The notes below the pieces were generated by a model. The model worked only from the letters and a program-made list of their open reading frames with translations. It made no database searches and was not told the origin of the DNA. From Xenopus tropicalis (taxonomy: Eukaryota > Chordata > Amphibia > Anura > Pipidae), in NCBI RefSeq assembly GCF_000004195.4, contig NC_030678.2, positions 86,898,904-86,962,903 of the forward strand: a stretch of DNA of 64,000 nucleotides, read 5' to 3'. A program made the translations under genes and the position numbers. Below, one piece after another: positions 21,140-32,771 of this stretch; the first letter of the stretch is position 1; each line of letters opens with the position of its first letter.

Positions 21140-23195
21140 GAAAGCCATAATGAAAAATTACTTAGCACCACTGCAAGAGGCCATTTATCCTACTGCAGCT
21201 TTATATGCAGCATTGCAGTTTTATTATGTGCCACGGATACTGGTACACCTCATATCCTCTCTGATCACCGTGTTTTTCTGGCATTTTCCAATCCGCTCAA
21301 AGTTGCCCTTTTTACTTCTATTTCATTTGTCTACTGCCCAAGTTAGTATGCTGCATACACCTTCTACTTCTTTGCTCTCCCTTTCATTATATTATCTGAC
21401 AGACCCAATAATCTAACCTAACCATGCTATTGAAGCATTGGAGTAGAAATAGACATGTTACTGTGGAAGATATAGGCCATAACATGTAGAATAATATTCT
21501 AACAAACTGTAATACTACGCCTAAATGACTCTTATAGAGTAATGTAAGCCTTAAATAAATTATGTGCAGTACAAGGGCAATGAAAAGATAGTGGCAAATT
21601 AAAATATATAGAAAATAAAACAGGGTTAAAATGTACTGAATAAACAAAAATGTGCCCATGTTCTCATCTCCCTGTGTTTGCTGGTTGTACATTTTACATT
21701 GTACTAAGGCCATGTAATCCCTGACTGGTAATCATTAAAAAGTGTGGAGGCGTGGTAGCTTTGTCATATTCTCTCTATAAATCCTATAATGGTGCCCTGT
21801 TGTAAAATAAATTTGAAAAGGTGGGACCACTTTAGAGTGAACTTAGAACCACTTTGACTAGTACTCAGCAATAAAGATATGTCACATGGAGTGCCAAAGA
21901 GACTTAGGTGACAATGTCAGAAAAGCTGAACAAGTCTATATCTTTCAGTCCCACCTTTGAATTAAAAGGAGCACTTGTGTGGAAATACACCATACAGTGT
22001 AATGCCAAGTTACATATTAAAGAATGGCAATAAAATGTAAAACTTTTCAATGATGGAGTTTTTTTTTATAGAACTGTGCCGGGCTAGCTCTGTTTTGGAG
22101 GTCATATCATATAAGAGCTGCAATCAGGATGCCCTGTATATAGTAACTGGGTGTGCATATACTATTCTGCACTGGTATCATTGCAGGATTTCACAGTTCT
22201 ATGGTAAACAGTGTGCAAGAAAGGGTTAAACATTTTTACTTCAATATTAATAAACAGACAATGTCCCTTTAAGCTATTTAAATAGAGAAGGGAGTGCCAA
22301 AGGCCCCATCTGAATTGAACAGGTTACAGGGATCGGTGAGCTCGCTCACATGTGAATAGAGAAGTGCATTAAAGAAATTGCTTCATGCTTTATTGCATTA
22401 AACACATAAGAGATAACTGTGCAGACATCTAGCAGAGCAATCCTTTCTAGTAAGTAATTATTCGCTTTTCTGAAAGACTTTCCCTGGGGATTCACAGAGG
22501 GAACAGAGTATGCTTTTCTATAGGGACAACAAAAACGTATACTTTGTGTGTAATGAAATCAATTGTCACAAGTATGTTGAGTAATACCGAAATTAAACCT
22601 TTAAAAATCTAATTTAGAAGCAAACACAAACTAACAAAAAAAATACATTAAATGAACTGATATCCTTATAGAATGAAAGTTTCAAGAGAAAATGATTTTA
22701 ATGCTATAGACTGGTGTCATTTGTAACATATTTCCGCTTACAATTTTCTTCCACAAATCTCAAGTGGCACCTTTCTAAAATGAGCAATGCTATTGTCAAA
22801 TATTCATCTCTGAAAAGCCTGTTAAATATGATGGTAAAACCCTGCACATATTCGTTCTGCAAAAGCTATTTTTATTGGTTTTGAGGTCCTCGTATATGTA
22901 ATGCTAGCAGCCATATCATTCCAAACGCACAATGCATTGTGGTGAGACTGATCCTAGGACGATATGAATTCCACTAACAATTTAGCAGCTGCTGATGTAT
23001 GAAGGATTTAGATATATTTAGAGTCTGGTTTTGGTGCATGAGTTATACTTTTGACAGATTTATAATCGTGTCAGCACTAGCTTTGTGTACAGTGACAAGC
23101 ACATTTCACATTCATAGATGGCAGATCTTTTGGCAAAAATGTGGCAAATGCACAACTCTTTAGTGTAATCTCTTGGTAAATATATCCAGCCCTGT
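21140..23195. other. Unique-looking non-coding stretch
   Basis: About 2 kb without recognised repeats or coding exons. 22690-22920 is more complex in composition than its surroundings and is a possible conserved element, but this is only an impression. Confidence 0.4.
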
Positions 23196-23403
23196 GGACA
23201 GATTTAATTAGATGAGAAAAGCTAATCACCTGATTCAGTTCCAGATTTTCCCATGGAGCCAGATCTGCAGATTAGAGAGTAAAAAAATGGAACTGAATCA
23301 TGAGAAAAGTTTTTTTCTGCTCGAATTGAGTCTTGCCCATAACTTTTCATGTCATATACAGTACCATAAAATAACATTTTCTCATGGAACTAAATCCGGC
23401 CCT
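23196..23403. mobile_element. Inverted-repeat element (MITE)
   Basis: The left end GGACAGATTTAATTAGATGA and the right end TTTTCTCATGGAACTAAATC plus CGGCCC are imperfect inverses. Internally 'CTGATTCAGTTCCA' opposes 'TGGAACTGAATCATGAG'. No coding content and no clear TSD. Confidence 0.6.
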
Positions 23404-23964
23404 TTGTATGGGCCATTCTAAGGCATTAATGGGGATTTTAATAAAAGTTGTTAACTGCACAAGTAAAAGCAAAGAACAATATTATTATTTTGTCCACAAA
23501 TTTAATAAAAGATTCTGCAAAATTAGTGAAAGTAATGAAAATATTTGGTGACCCCATGCAGCAGTGGCAGAAGAAATGCAACAACATAATACATCTTCTT
23601 ACTGAAAATGTTATTTATGTGTCAAAACAATGCCACCTTCAAACCGCCAATTTTTTCTTACATTTGTCCCAAAAATACTTTGGAACAAACTCCAGTGTAG
23701 CTTTGGCTGTGTGTATAACCCAACCTTTAAGAAGTTTATTTCAATGATTTTACAATGATTCAATTATGTTTTTTTACATATGTTACATTTTTATATCTAG
23801 ATATTATTTATATATTAACTGCCAATATAATTCATTTTGTAACAGCATCACCTGATGTCAGTTCCTGTAACTGTGTCAGAGAGATATACTGCTCAGGAAT
23901 GATATCAGAAGCTTCAGATGCCTTTTCCCACCTCTTGACAAAGGGCCAAACCACTGACCCCCTT
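23404..23964. other. AT-rich non-coding stretch
   Basis: Nothing recognised. The open frames here are short and lack motifs. Confidence 0.45.
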
Positions 23965-24634
23965 TGTTACATAACTTAATAAAAACACCAGGAGCCAGAA
24001 ATGGGTAAAATGGCCTCAGCATTTATTCACATTTTATCAAATAAATAGGACCTTGCCAGCCTCACCCCAAGGCAATATTCAACACCAGAATTCCATAAGA
24101 GATCGCTACTATGCTCTGCTGTTCCTTACTGAAAACTTGAGATCAGCACTATGTCATTATATCCGTCACTGGATATTAGGCTGCCTCTACCTACAGAGAG
24201 GATGGCCCCAAACTCTTCTACCAGCAGTAGCTGCATCTCCCACCATGAGAGAAGTTCAGTAGCATCTGTATCAATCAACCCACTGTGGTCAGTAGGATGG
24301 TTCTACCTGCTTAGAAGACAGGAAGTGAACTGCTTCTCTTGTGACATCACATCCATATCTTTCTCCACCCCCAGCCCAGCTTTCCCCTGCCTTGACTCAT
24401 TGCTTCTCACCCTATCACAGCTGCATCTGATTTTGCCAATCTTTAAATATAAACCAGTGTAATCTGGCTGCTGGTCATTCAAATCCCTTGTCATGCAGCC
24501 CCTGTGCTTATAACTTCAGGACTTCCTTTCCTGAGCAACATCAGAAAATTTCTCTGTTCCATCTGAAGGTATATCTCTCTACAGTCTCTGCCTGTACAGT
24601 TACAGGAACTGACAAGCAGATGGCGCTGGTTACA
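23965..24634 (-). mobile_element. LTR-like block on the minus strand
   Basis: On the minus strand the block starts TGTAACCAGCGCCATCTGC and ends AAGTTATGTAACA, so it has TG..CA ends with matching GTAAC. A TATA-like 'TTATAAGCACAGG' lies near 24510 and AATAAATGCTGAGG near 24015, in LTR order. I see no TSD and no internal retroviral-type genes. The small open frames inside are chance. Confidence 0.5.
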
Positions 24635-24759
24635 AAATGTATTAAATTGGCAAAGTAAATAATAACTCTAAATGGAATAAAATAAACAAATTCATACAAA
24701 TTTCAAAAGAGCTTAGAAAAAACAACCTGAGCAATTTTACATTAAGTATTTTTTAAGGA

Positions 24760-25068
24760 TTTCTTCAGCAAACTCTAGAGCCTTTAAGAAACAGATTCAC
24801 AGTATTGATATTGAGACCACCATAAATGCTGGTGTTCTCCCTTAAACTGATTATATGACTTCTTACGGGTTTCACAGCAAAGGAAATCAATACTTCTGCA
24901 ATTAAAACTCAGTTTTCTATTTGCAAATGAACTTGAAATGCGTGTATTTTTTCCACTTTATAACTATGGATTATATTGTGTAAATGAAATAAAATCCCAA
25001 TTCCGTGTTGTAACATAAAAAAAAAATCTGCAAACATCCATGGGGGTGAATACTTTTGCAAGGCAATA
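24760..25068 (-). mobile_element. Remnant of a second Tc1 family (one TIR plus leader)
   Basis: Minus-strand sequence from 25068 reads TTGCCTTGCAAAAGTATTCA then CCCCC, the terminus of a common Tc1 family distinct from the 9.2-kb copy (GGCCCCC). It continues through an AT-rich TIR into 'TCTGTTTCTTAAAGGCTCTAGAG', resembling the leader before a Tc1 transposase start. No transposase codons remain. Confidence 0.65.
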
Positions 25069-27207
25069 ATATACTGAACACCTGCAAGACATCCATAACT
25101 ACTAAGTCAACAGCACATACAATTATCGATTCTTGCGACCAGGAAAATCCTCTCATGTCAACATGTACCAGTCATCTCTCTAAGACAATACTAACAGAGG
25201 ACAGACTATGCAGTTAGTGAGAATCCTGGAGTAAAGATATCCTTGCATGCTATAGCCTAATCCATCATCTTGAATGACGTATGTTTGCTTGGCACAGTTT
25301 GCACAGCTCAATTCCAGATCAATGTGTTTTTTTCTCTATTTTATTGTCACTAGTTTTATATTGAACTTTGATGCCTTTTTTCTCTTTGTGATACACATTA
25401 AATGATTTACATTACTAAGCATCAGTCTACATCTGCAGCTCTATTAAAAAAAAAGGACGATCTTCTATTTTATGTTTCCCTTGAGCTTTTCATTCTGATG
25501 TTACTCCCTTAGCTTAATGCAATAGATAAGTCAACATGTTGTAGCTTAGTGTCCACCCCAATGAGGGAATAAAGAACTGACACATACTGCTCCATTTTTG
25601 TGTTCACTATTCACATAAATAATCCCCTGGTGGGAACAAGAAGATAATATCTCCCTAGCAAATGTTTCAGGCCTGTCGTGTATGGCCTCTGGAGGTAATA
25701 AACAGGCTCAGAGTCTCGCTTATACACACTCCTCAGGAATCCATCAGGACATCAGCTGATTATACTTCATTATACAGATTATAAATTGCATTTAATAAGA
25801 AAATTATACACCTTCAATGCACATCACAGAGCACCATTCTTTTTAAAACAATAAAAGGGCTTGAGAGAAGATGAATATGTATGATCTGGATAAAGAGCAT
25901 TACCTTCATAGGAATTATTTTACATTATATAAACAGACAGATTTTTCCGGATCTTGTTGCCACACAGTCTTTTCGGATTAAAATGTGTTAATCCTGCAAG
26001 ATTACATTTTCTCTGTTAGAGAGAAATTATCAGCACTACCAAAATGAATTCAAATCCTTGGAGCACGATGTTAATTTCCTCAGGTAGGAAAACAATTTAC
26101 AGCCAAGAACTAGCTTTGCTAAAATAGTTGAGCACACGTATGGGTCATGTCTGTGTCTTCATTCTCACTGGCTCCTGTTCTTACAAGGCAACGTGAATAT
26201 GGTAGTTGAATGCTAAGCCCTAAGGAAGGCTTAACAACAAATGTATTACTGGAGTGCTAGGATCCAAATAGGACCTCTGAGATCACCGACCTTCTCTACA
26301 TCTTAATATGTTTTTTCTTTTTTGCTAACCATATCGATCTCGCTTCCTCCACCATTACATTTTCCTAATTATTTTTGTTTGTATTATATCCCATTCCTCT
26401 ATTCCTATATCCATTTTTTCATATTCTTTCTTGAATTTCTTGTCATCCATTTCATTTTCTCTGTTCTTCTCAAACCACTTACTGCTACATTTCTCTTCTT
26501 CCCTGAGTGGAATAGACTGCTAGAATAGGCTAAATCTCCAACCAATGATGCAAGAAGGCGAGGGTCCAGATCTGTCATAGAGGTATTACAGATGATAAAA
26601 AACACAAGTAAACTGGCTTTTTAAAGAAGGGTTTGTAGGGACTCCATGCATGGGTACTCCCAGAAAACGGTACAATAATGGACCTGGGTGATAACTTTAC
26701 ACTGTAAAAGACTTTGGGTCTAGGTTGGACAATGATCTAAGTGACCTTTATATGATGTTGTTATGGCCTGGATCTTGCCACTTCAGGTTCAAGGTGCTGG
26801 AGAAAACCTTGCCTAGGTGGCTGATCAGGATAAAAGTTCTGACTACTTAATGACATAGGTTTCCCATCTATTTTACTGTGAATAGTGTTGGCTTGGACTT
26901 GTGAAAAGGTCTGTTTCTTAATTAAGACAGAGCCATCATTAGGTGGGTCACAAGATGGAATATTATAACCCATTTCACATTGGTAAATATGAATTGGGTC
27001 AATCCAGGAAAACTAGCTAACCAACAGTTATTTGGGATCTCAGTGATAAGACCAAGGCATCTAAATCTAATTTATTTGTGGTAGAAACCTAAAACTCACA
27101 CGCATATTTTTAAAATCATTGTGTTTATTGGATAGTGCCTACCTTGTACCATGGATATCTGCTGAGGTACCATATGTAGATAAGGCAGATCCCTTCCTCC
27201 TCAGCAA
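25069..27207. other. Unique-looking non-coding stretch with candidate regulatory motifs
   Basis: No repeats or exons recognised. At 25975-26004 two K50-type homeodomain sites face each other (GGATTA and TAATCC) with a further GATTA close by; see the finding. 26320-26520 is pyrimidine-rich low-complexity sequence. Confidence 0.4.
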
Positions 27208-27302
27208 CGGCGACGAAAAAGTCGCGATCTTCAGAAATTATCGGATCCAATCCGAATTATTCCCATTCGGGATTCGAACTCGTGTTTTAATGAATCGGCC
27301 CC
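27208..27302. mobile_element. Right-end fragment of the GGGGC palindromic MITE family
   Basis: Contains 'CGATCTTCAGAAATTATCGG', 'CCCATTCGGGATTCGAACTC' and ends 'TGAATCGGCCCC', close to the right part of the 37.05-37.36 kb element. The left half is missing. TAA follows directly. Confidence 0.75.
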
Positions 27303-27533
27303 TAAGTCTATTAAAAATCATTTAAACATTAAAAAAACCCAGTGAGACTGTGTTGCCTCCAATAAGGATTAATTATATCTTAGTAGGGTCAAGTACAAGG
27401 TACTGTTTTATTATTACAGAGAAAAAGGAAATTATTTTTAAAAATACGAGTTATTTGATTAAAATGAAATCTATGAGATATGGCCTTTCCATGATTAAGA
27501 GCTTTCTGGATAATAGGTTTCCGGATAATGGGA
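27303..27533 (-). repeat. Partial copy of the ACAGGTATGG-ended repeat
   Basis: Reads TAAGTCTATTAAAAATCATT, 'CTCCAATAAGGATTAATTAT', 'TACAAGGTACTGTTTTATTA' and 'TTTCTGGATAATAGGTTTCC', the inverse of the 20.5-kb copy. The MITE fragment abuts its left side, so that junction is an insertion followed by loss of flanking DNA. Confidence 0.8.
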
Positions 27534-28844
27534 TGGCATATGTGTCACTTCAGTTTTCCAGTGTTTTTCAAGTCATCCGAAGTAGCCTCATGAGGTAACA
27601 TTGGGCGACCGGAAAACCAAAGCAAAGCATATGCCATCCTAATGACATTTCAGATTCTTGAAGGCACTTTGGGGGCACATTAGTTGCCTGTGGTAGCAAA
27701 GATTGATCTTGGGCGACTGATCTCCCTGTGTGCCACCAGTCTTAAAGCCAATGGGCTTTTTTCTTACTATTAATGAGGCTTTTTTTATGTGCATAGTCAA
27801 CTTTTTTTCCCACTCCAAATACATTATAGGCAATGGGTGTGCAAATTTTTGCCGTTGTTTCACAAAAACATTTTCAACTGTCGAAATGTGGAATTTCGCA
27901 GCAAATCCATGCCTTGTGAAAAAAATCACTCATCACTAAATATGTGAAATATTTTACTATTAAAAAAAAGTAACAGTAACAAGAAATTAGACTCTTTGTA
28001 GGACAAGCTGATGTGCATTGCCACCTATGGTGCCTAGTTTCTGTCTTTAGTTCCTCTAGTGTTAATCTGTCAGTGTCCTAGATGCAATCATGAGTAGTTC
28101 TGGTGAATTTTCCTAACAAGGCATAACATAGCTCATTTCATTTAAAATCTTTATTATCTAAAATGACAGCAAATGCACCACTGATGACCACACTGGAACA
28201 CTGAATCTAGACTCTATATCTAACAAAAGTATTGTTTTATGTAAAAAAATAAGCCAAAAGCTAGCAGAATACAGAGTAACAAGTCTTAACAGAGATTTCT
28301 TCACACTTGTCGAATGAAATTAAAAAGAGGATTAAGAAGGGTAAGCCAGTGAATGTGTTCTCAGTGTCGTTAGTGAGAATGAAGCAGAATGCTCAGCGAA
28401 AAAAAATCCAGGAATCTAAAAGACTAGAAGGGTACAAGATGTTATACGGCTGTACAGGCAGATTTCAGATCTCCGCGGACTGTCATTTACAGCTCTGTTC
28501 CATTCAGTCTAGGGAGCCTATTAATTTTACATTTGTTATGCATATGGTGTATGCCCAGAGAATGCAGTGAGAGTACAATGAGTACAATCATATACAGGTG
28601 GTATAAAGAGTCAGCTGAAACTTTGCATAAGTAAAAATGATAATTAGGTAAAACCTCAGCCAGATATCCTAATTTACAGCTTGGTTACATTTTTCCCTCC
28701 ATGTGTGTAATTAAGGGCTTTCAGATATTTTTAAATCATAGAAAAGATGGTGGTGTCGTTTATATAAAACTGAAGAGAAACATTACGAGCATGTTGGCTT
28801 TACATATTAGAAAGGAGGTTGGTAGGGCTTTATTATTACAGTAA
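27534..28844. other. Non-coding stretch; 28.30-28.57 kb may be a conserved element
   Basis: No repeat recognised. The 87-codon plus-strand open frame at 28307-28570 (Lys-rich start, no known motif) has no convincing splice context. The same interval is compositionally complex and includes 'CCTATTAATTTTAC' and 'TATGCATATG'. I leave it undecided between chance frame and non-coding regulatory DNA. Confidence 0.4.
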
Positions 28845-29581
28845 TGTTACGGCTTCTGTCTCTGAGATTATCATGCAAAGTTGGTACCAAGTCTGTCACC
28901 TTTATCTCCTGGGACCAGTGTAGGCAGGCTCCAGAAGCCATTTTACCCCAGAGGACACCAGTTGGGGACAGGGTCCCGTGAATGAGCTTTTAGTAAGCAC
29001 AACAGGTCTGTTATAGCACTTTCTAGGAATGGGACATAGTTAGCACCTAGTAAGAAAGCGCAATTAATAGCCCCAACAAAGGAGAGTTTAGTTCTGGGAG
29101 TATTTCTCCTATCCGGCAATGTTGCCTCAGTGTAGGGCCGTGGAGTAGAGATAGTGACAGGCATAGAATCAACCCTGATCCCTACTCACCCGGAGGACTC
29201 ATATACTAGAGGTTATCAACCTGAAGGATCAGATATCTACGTAGACTACCGCCACAGGGGCCATTGATCTGAACAGTGTATTTACCCTACCAAGAGGTGG
29301 TATAAAAAGGTGTACACCCTCACTATCACATCTACCTCTGCCTGTCTGTGAGTATATGATAACCCGGCTTGCAACTGTGTCTTGCACAATAAACTTGTAT
29401 CATAGTTCAACTACAAGAACCTTTTTGGTACCCATCTACAGTGAGTTCACCTACACCTTCAGCTCTGTTCAGGTCGCTTCCACCTAAGCGAAGGCCCATC
29501 CTAAGAAAGGGAGTCACATGTAACACATGCTCTCACCTAAATACTAGCCTGGTTTAACCATTCCATAGCCGAAGTGTTACA
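28845..29581 (+). mobile_element. LTR-like block, plus strand
   Basis: Begins TGTTACGGCTTC and ends GCCGAAGTGTTACA (TG..CA with inverted ends). It contains a TATA box in 'GTGGTATAAAAAGGTGTACA' near 29293 and a polyadenylation signal in 'CACAATAAACTTG' near 29387, about 95 bp later, as in many LTRs. No TSD or internal genes are visible. It shares 'CCAACAAAGGAGA' with the LTR-like block at 62.9-63.6 kb. Confidence 0.55.
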
Positions 29582-30495
29582 CTTATATGGCACTTGTGAT
29601 CTGTGCAAATCTTCTTTTCAGATTGGCTTTGGATCACTGTATTCTTGCCAATAAAATCTTATTATTGCATTAAAATACAGATGGTAGAGTTTTGTGTGAT
29701 AACACAATTTTTCTGGCAACAGTATTTACATTTAGATTTTCTTTAATACAAGGGTATTTATAAAATGTCTGCATTTTAACACTTTGGGGCTCATTTTTTA
29801 CAATACTGTCATAATTCTGTATTTCCCACATTATCTGTATTGCTGGCTGGCCGTTTATTAAATCTCTGGGCTGCACCATGCTTTAATTGAATAGCAAGGT
29901 ACATTGTGCTTTACTTTGAAGGGAAAAGACCTACACCAGTTGGAACTAACTGTAGGGCAGGGTGCAAAGCACAAAAACATGATGGATTTTTGCACTTCAC
30001 ACCCTACCCTAACATCATAAAGAAGGGTTATATGCTGCTGCAATAAAAGGAGAAAATGTGAGTATAAGACATAGCTTTGTCTATTCACTGGCTGATGTAA
30101 ACACTCATGTGCCACTGGTTTGCATGTAAACACAGTGCATTTAATGAGGCAGAGAACTGAACTTTAATAAGTTAATGGCTTTCAGTGTGTGTGATTAACC
30201 AATAGCACACACCATTAGAAAAATTTATATTTTATGAATAGGTATTACTTACAGTATATGGAACTATTTTATGTCATATATTTTAGACTGCAATATTCAG
30301 GGGTATAATTTCCCTTCAAATAAACACCTTAGCTTGCTTGTCCATTTACCTTATGGGTTATTGTTTGGTCACATTTAACATAAAAACTATAGGCTTTATG
30401 TAGTGTGCAAAACAAAAGCCCATGAACAGCAGGGATGTGTAGTATATCCCTGTACTTATAGATTGGTATTGGTGTGGGGTATTAATAAACAAAAG
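29582..30495. other. AT-rich non-coding stretch
   Basis: Nothing recognised. Confidence 0.5.
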
Positions 30496-30630
30496 TACAA
30501 CCCCATTTCCAAAAAAGTTAGGACACTGTGTAAAATGTAAATAAAAAGGGAATGGGGTGATTTGAAAATAATTTAAAACCAATATTCAATAGAAAATAGT
30601 ACAAAGACAAAATATCAAATGTTAAAACTG
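30496..30630 (+). mobile_element. Terminal fragment of a widespread fish/frog DNA transposon
   Basis: Starts TACAACCCCATTTCCAAAAA then AGTTAGGACACTGTGTAAAA. This matches my memory of a terminus very common in teleost genomes (AAAAAAGTTGGGACA). It continues 'CAAAGACAAAATATCAAATG' and stops abruptly. The superfamily is not assigned with certainty. Confidence 0.55.
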
Positions 30631-31262
30631 TGTCATATTACTGCGTACAAGTGAAGGGGTGTTGGGAATCTAGCAATTTTAAGTAATGGTGATCCAAATT
30701 TCAGTTAAGTCACCATAATAGATAGATCCCATACTAATACTGTAATTTTAAACAGTTATTGTCATTCTCTCCTCAATGGTCAGTATAATAGTGTGTCCCT
30801 TTCACCTTCTGAATGAGAAGAAAGTTTTTTTCTCTTAACTGTGAAATAAGCACCAACTGATACTGGTAAACTGAACTTTAAATTTTATTTGCAGCTCTCA
30901 AAACACTCACTTTCTGTGTACAGATGGATAATGTAATCGTCTCAAGCAAATCTTCCTCTGCTAATTGCACAAATGTGATTATGAGTCTGACACTAATGTT
31001 ATATGATATTTTATAAACATATAACTAGATCTTGATACTCTGAGGTGGGTGAAACAACCCTTTACAGATAAATCTCATTCTACATTTAGGCCATAGAAAT
31101 ACTTTAGATTAAAGCAACAGTGATCCCCCTCCCCAAAAAAAGAGTTATACATAAAAAGGCTGCCTTGGGAATTGTTTAATGATTTCTTTGTATGCAACTG
31201 ATTGATAAATATCTTGAGTAGAATGATTAATAGTGAAAAACAAAATGCTTATAAAACTGGAG
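30631..31262. other. AT-rich non-coding stretch
   Basis: Nothing recognised. Confidence 0.5.
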
Positions 31263-31613
31263 TAAAGGTGGCCATACACGGGCCGACTATAGCTGTCGAT
31301 ATCGGTCCCTTGGACCGATTCGGCAGCTAATCGGCCCGTGTATGGGGAGAGCAGAGCGGCCTGGCCGACCGAGATCTGGCCTGAAATTGGCCAGATCTCG
31401 ATCGGCCAGGTTAGAAAATCTGGTCGGATCGGGGACCGCATCGGCTCGTTGATGCGGTCCCCGATCCGACTGCCCCATTGCCGCCCACATAATTTTTTTT
31501 TAACCTAAATGCTCCCCGATATCGCCCACCCGTAGGTGGGGATATCGGGGGAAGATCCGCTCGCTTGGCGACATCGCCAAGCGAGCGGATCTGCTCGTGT
31601 ATGGCCACCTTTA
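31263..31613. mobile_element. Palindromic GGTGGCCATACA element, copy 1
   Basis: The body at 31267-31609 has ends GGTGGCCATACACG / CGTGTATGGCCACC. Internally there are several perfect hairpins in a row, for example CGATATCGG..CCGATTCGG, 'CTGGCCTGAAATTGGCCAG', 'GGACCGCATC..GATGCGGTCC' and 'GATCCGCTCGCTTGGCGA..'. GC- and CpG-rich. Open frames inside are shadows of the palindromes. Near-identical to the copy at 58.68-59.05 kb. Confidence 0.9.
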
Positions 31614-32105
31614 AAACTTGAATTTTTATTGTGTAGCCATAATCTGAGCCGTGACATCACTAAACTGGGTTTACTTTGAATTACATCTTAATAAGGTGTA
31701 GACTGATAAACCTCCTAACCAAGATGACATTCACCCAGGTCTGCTCACAAAGAGGCAAACCACATTTTCCAGTCTTTATGGCTTTTAGCTTTACCTTGGC
31801 AATGTACTAGTAAGCATTGCTTTACGCTGCTAAAGTCCAAGGATTGATACCAGTCGGTACTATCAACAAGGAGTTTGCATGTTCTCCCTGTGATTGGTTT
31901 CCTTTGGGTATGCTAGCTTCCTACCCACCTAAAACATACACACAAGATAATTGGCTACAACTGACTATAGTATGAATGTGATGTAATAGTGTAAGATCAA
32001 CTGGGACTGATGTTAGAGCAGTAAAATATATTGGCATTATATCAATAAAGGAAAATGATTATAATCTCACAGGAATTGGGTCTATAATGGCCACTTTTCT
32101 TATAT
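31614..32105. other. Non-coding spacer
   Basis: Nothing recognised. Confidence 0.5.
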
Positions 32106-32771
32106 TTAAGGAACAGTAACACCAAAAAATGAGGTTGCTGTGTTGCCATGAGGATAGCCATACAATCTGAGAAAGGAGAATAGGCACTGGTTACATAGTA
32201 GATAAGCTCTGGAGAATACAATTACTTTACATTCCTATGTAAAAACTAAGGGCAAGGGCACATTGAGTATAAAATGCTTCTCTATGCTTGCGGTTTTTAA
32301 TCAGGCAGAGATACGCAGATCCCATGTAACTAGCAGCTTTGGCCTGAGTGCAGCTACACAGAGCAGAGATTGGCCCAAAAAAATGTGAAAGCAGGCATTT
32401 TTAGGTTGCTCTCTGCTCTGCTCCGTGTAGCTGCACTCAGGCCGAAACTGTGCCTGTCAGCACAGCTACAGGAAGCTGCAAGTTACATCGGATCTGCTTC
32501 TCTGTCTGATTAAAAACCACAAGCGTAGAGAAGCATTTGATTCGCAATGTGTGCCCTTGCCCTTACAGAGCTTTTCTGTTATCTGCTATGTAACCTGTGC
32601 CATTTAACTGTATTTCAGCTTGAATGGCTGCCCCCATGGCTTCACAGTTGCTTACTGTATGTATATAAACTATAGCAGTATTTTTTAAGCAAACCACTTT
32701 ACCAGTGTAGGTCTACAGTATTTAAATTATTTTAAAGCACTTTCAATTTTTGATTTTACTGTTCCTTTTAA
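32106..32771. mobile_element. T2-like TTAA element hosting another MITE
   Basis: The left end TTAAGGAACAGTAACACCAA and the right end 'GTTACTGTTCCTTTTAA'-like (32755-32771) are inverted, each with TTAA. Opposed internal parts include 'GCCATGAGGATAGCCAT' and 'ATGGCTGCCCCCATGGC', and 'TACATAGTAGATAAGCTCTG' and 'TTATCTGCTATGTAACCTGTG'. The pairing is interrupted by the guest at 32249-32563. Confidence 0.75.
32249..32563. mobile_element. Long-hairpin MITE nested in the T2-like element, TA target
   Basis: Ends AGGGCAAGGGCACA / TGTGCCCTTGCCCT, with arms continuing 'ATGCTTCTCTATGCTTGCGG' and 'CTTCTCTGTCTGATTAAAAA'. The middle pairs 'GGCCTGAGTGCAGCTACACA' with its near-inverse. TA flanks both ends. 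The reconstructed empty site (..AAACTACAGAGC..) restores the host hairpin arm. Confidence 0.8.

Noticed and set aside
31145..31608. Overlapping minus-strand frames rich in Arg/Pro/Asp, repeated almost identically near 58.7 kb
   Set aside because: They come from the GC-rich palindromic GGTGGCCATACA element. Conservation between the two is DNA-level repeat identity, not protein constraint.
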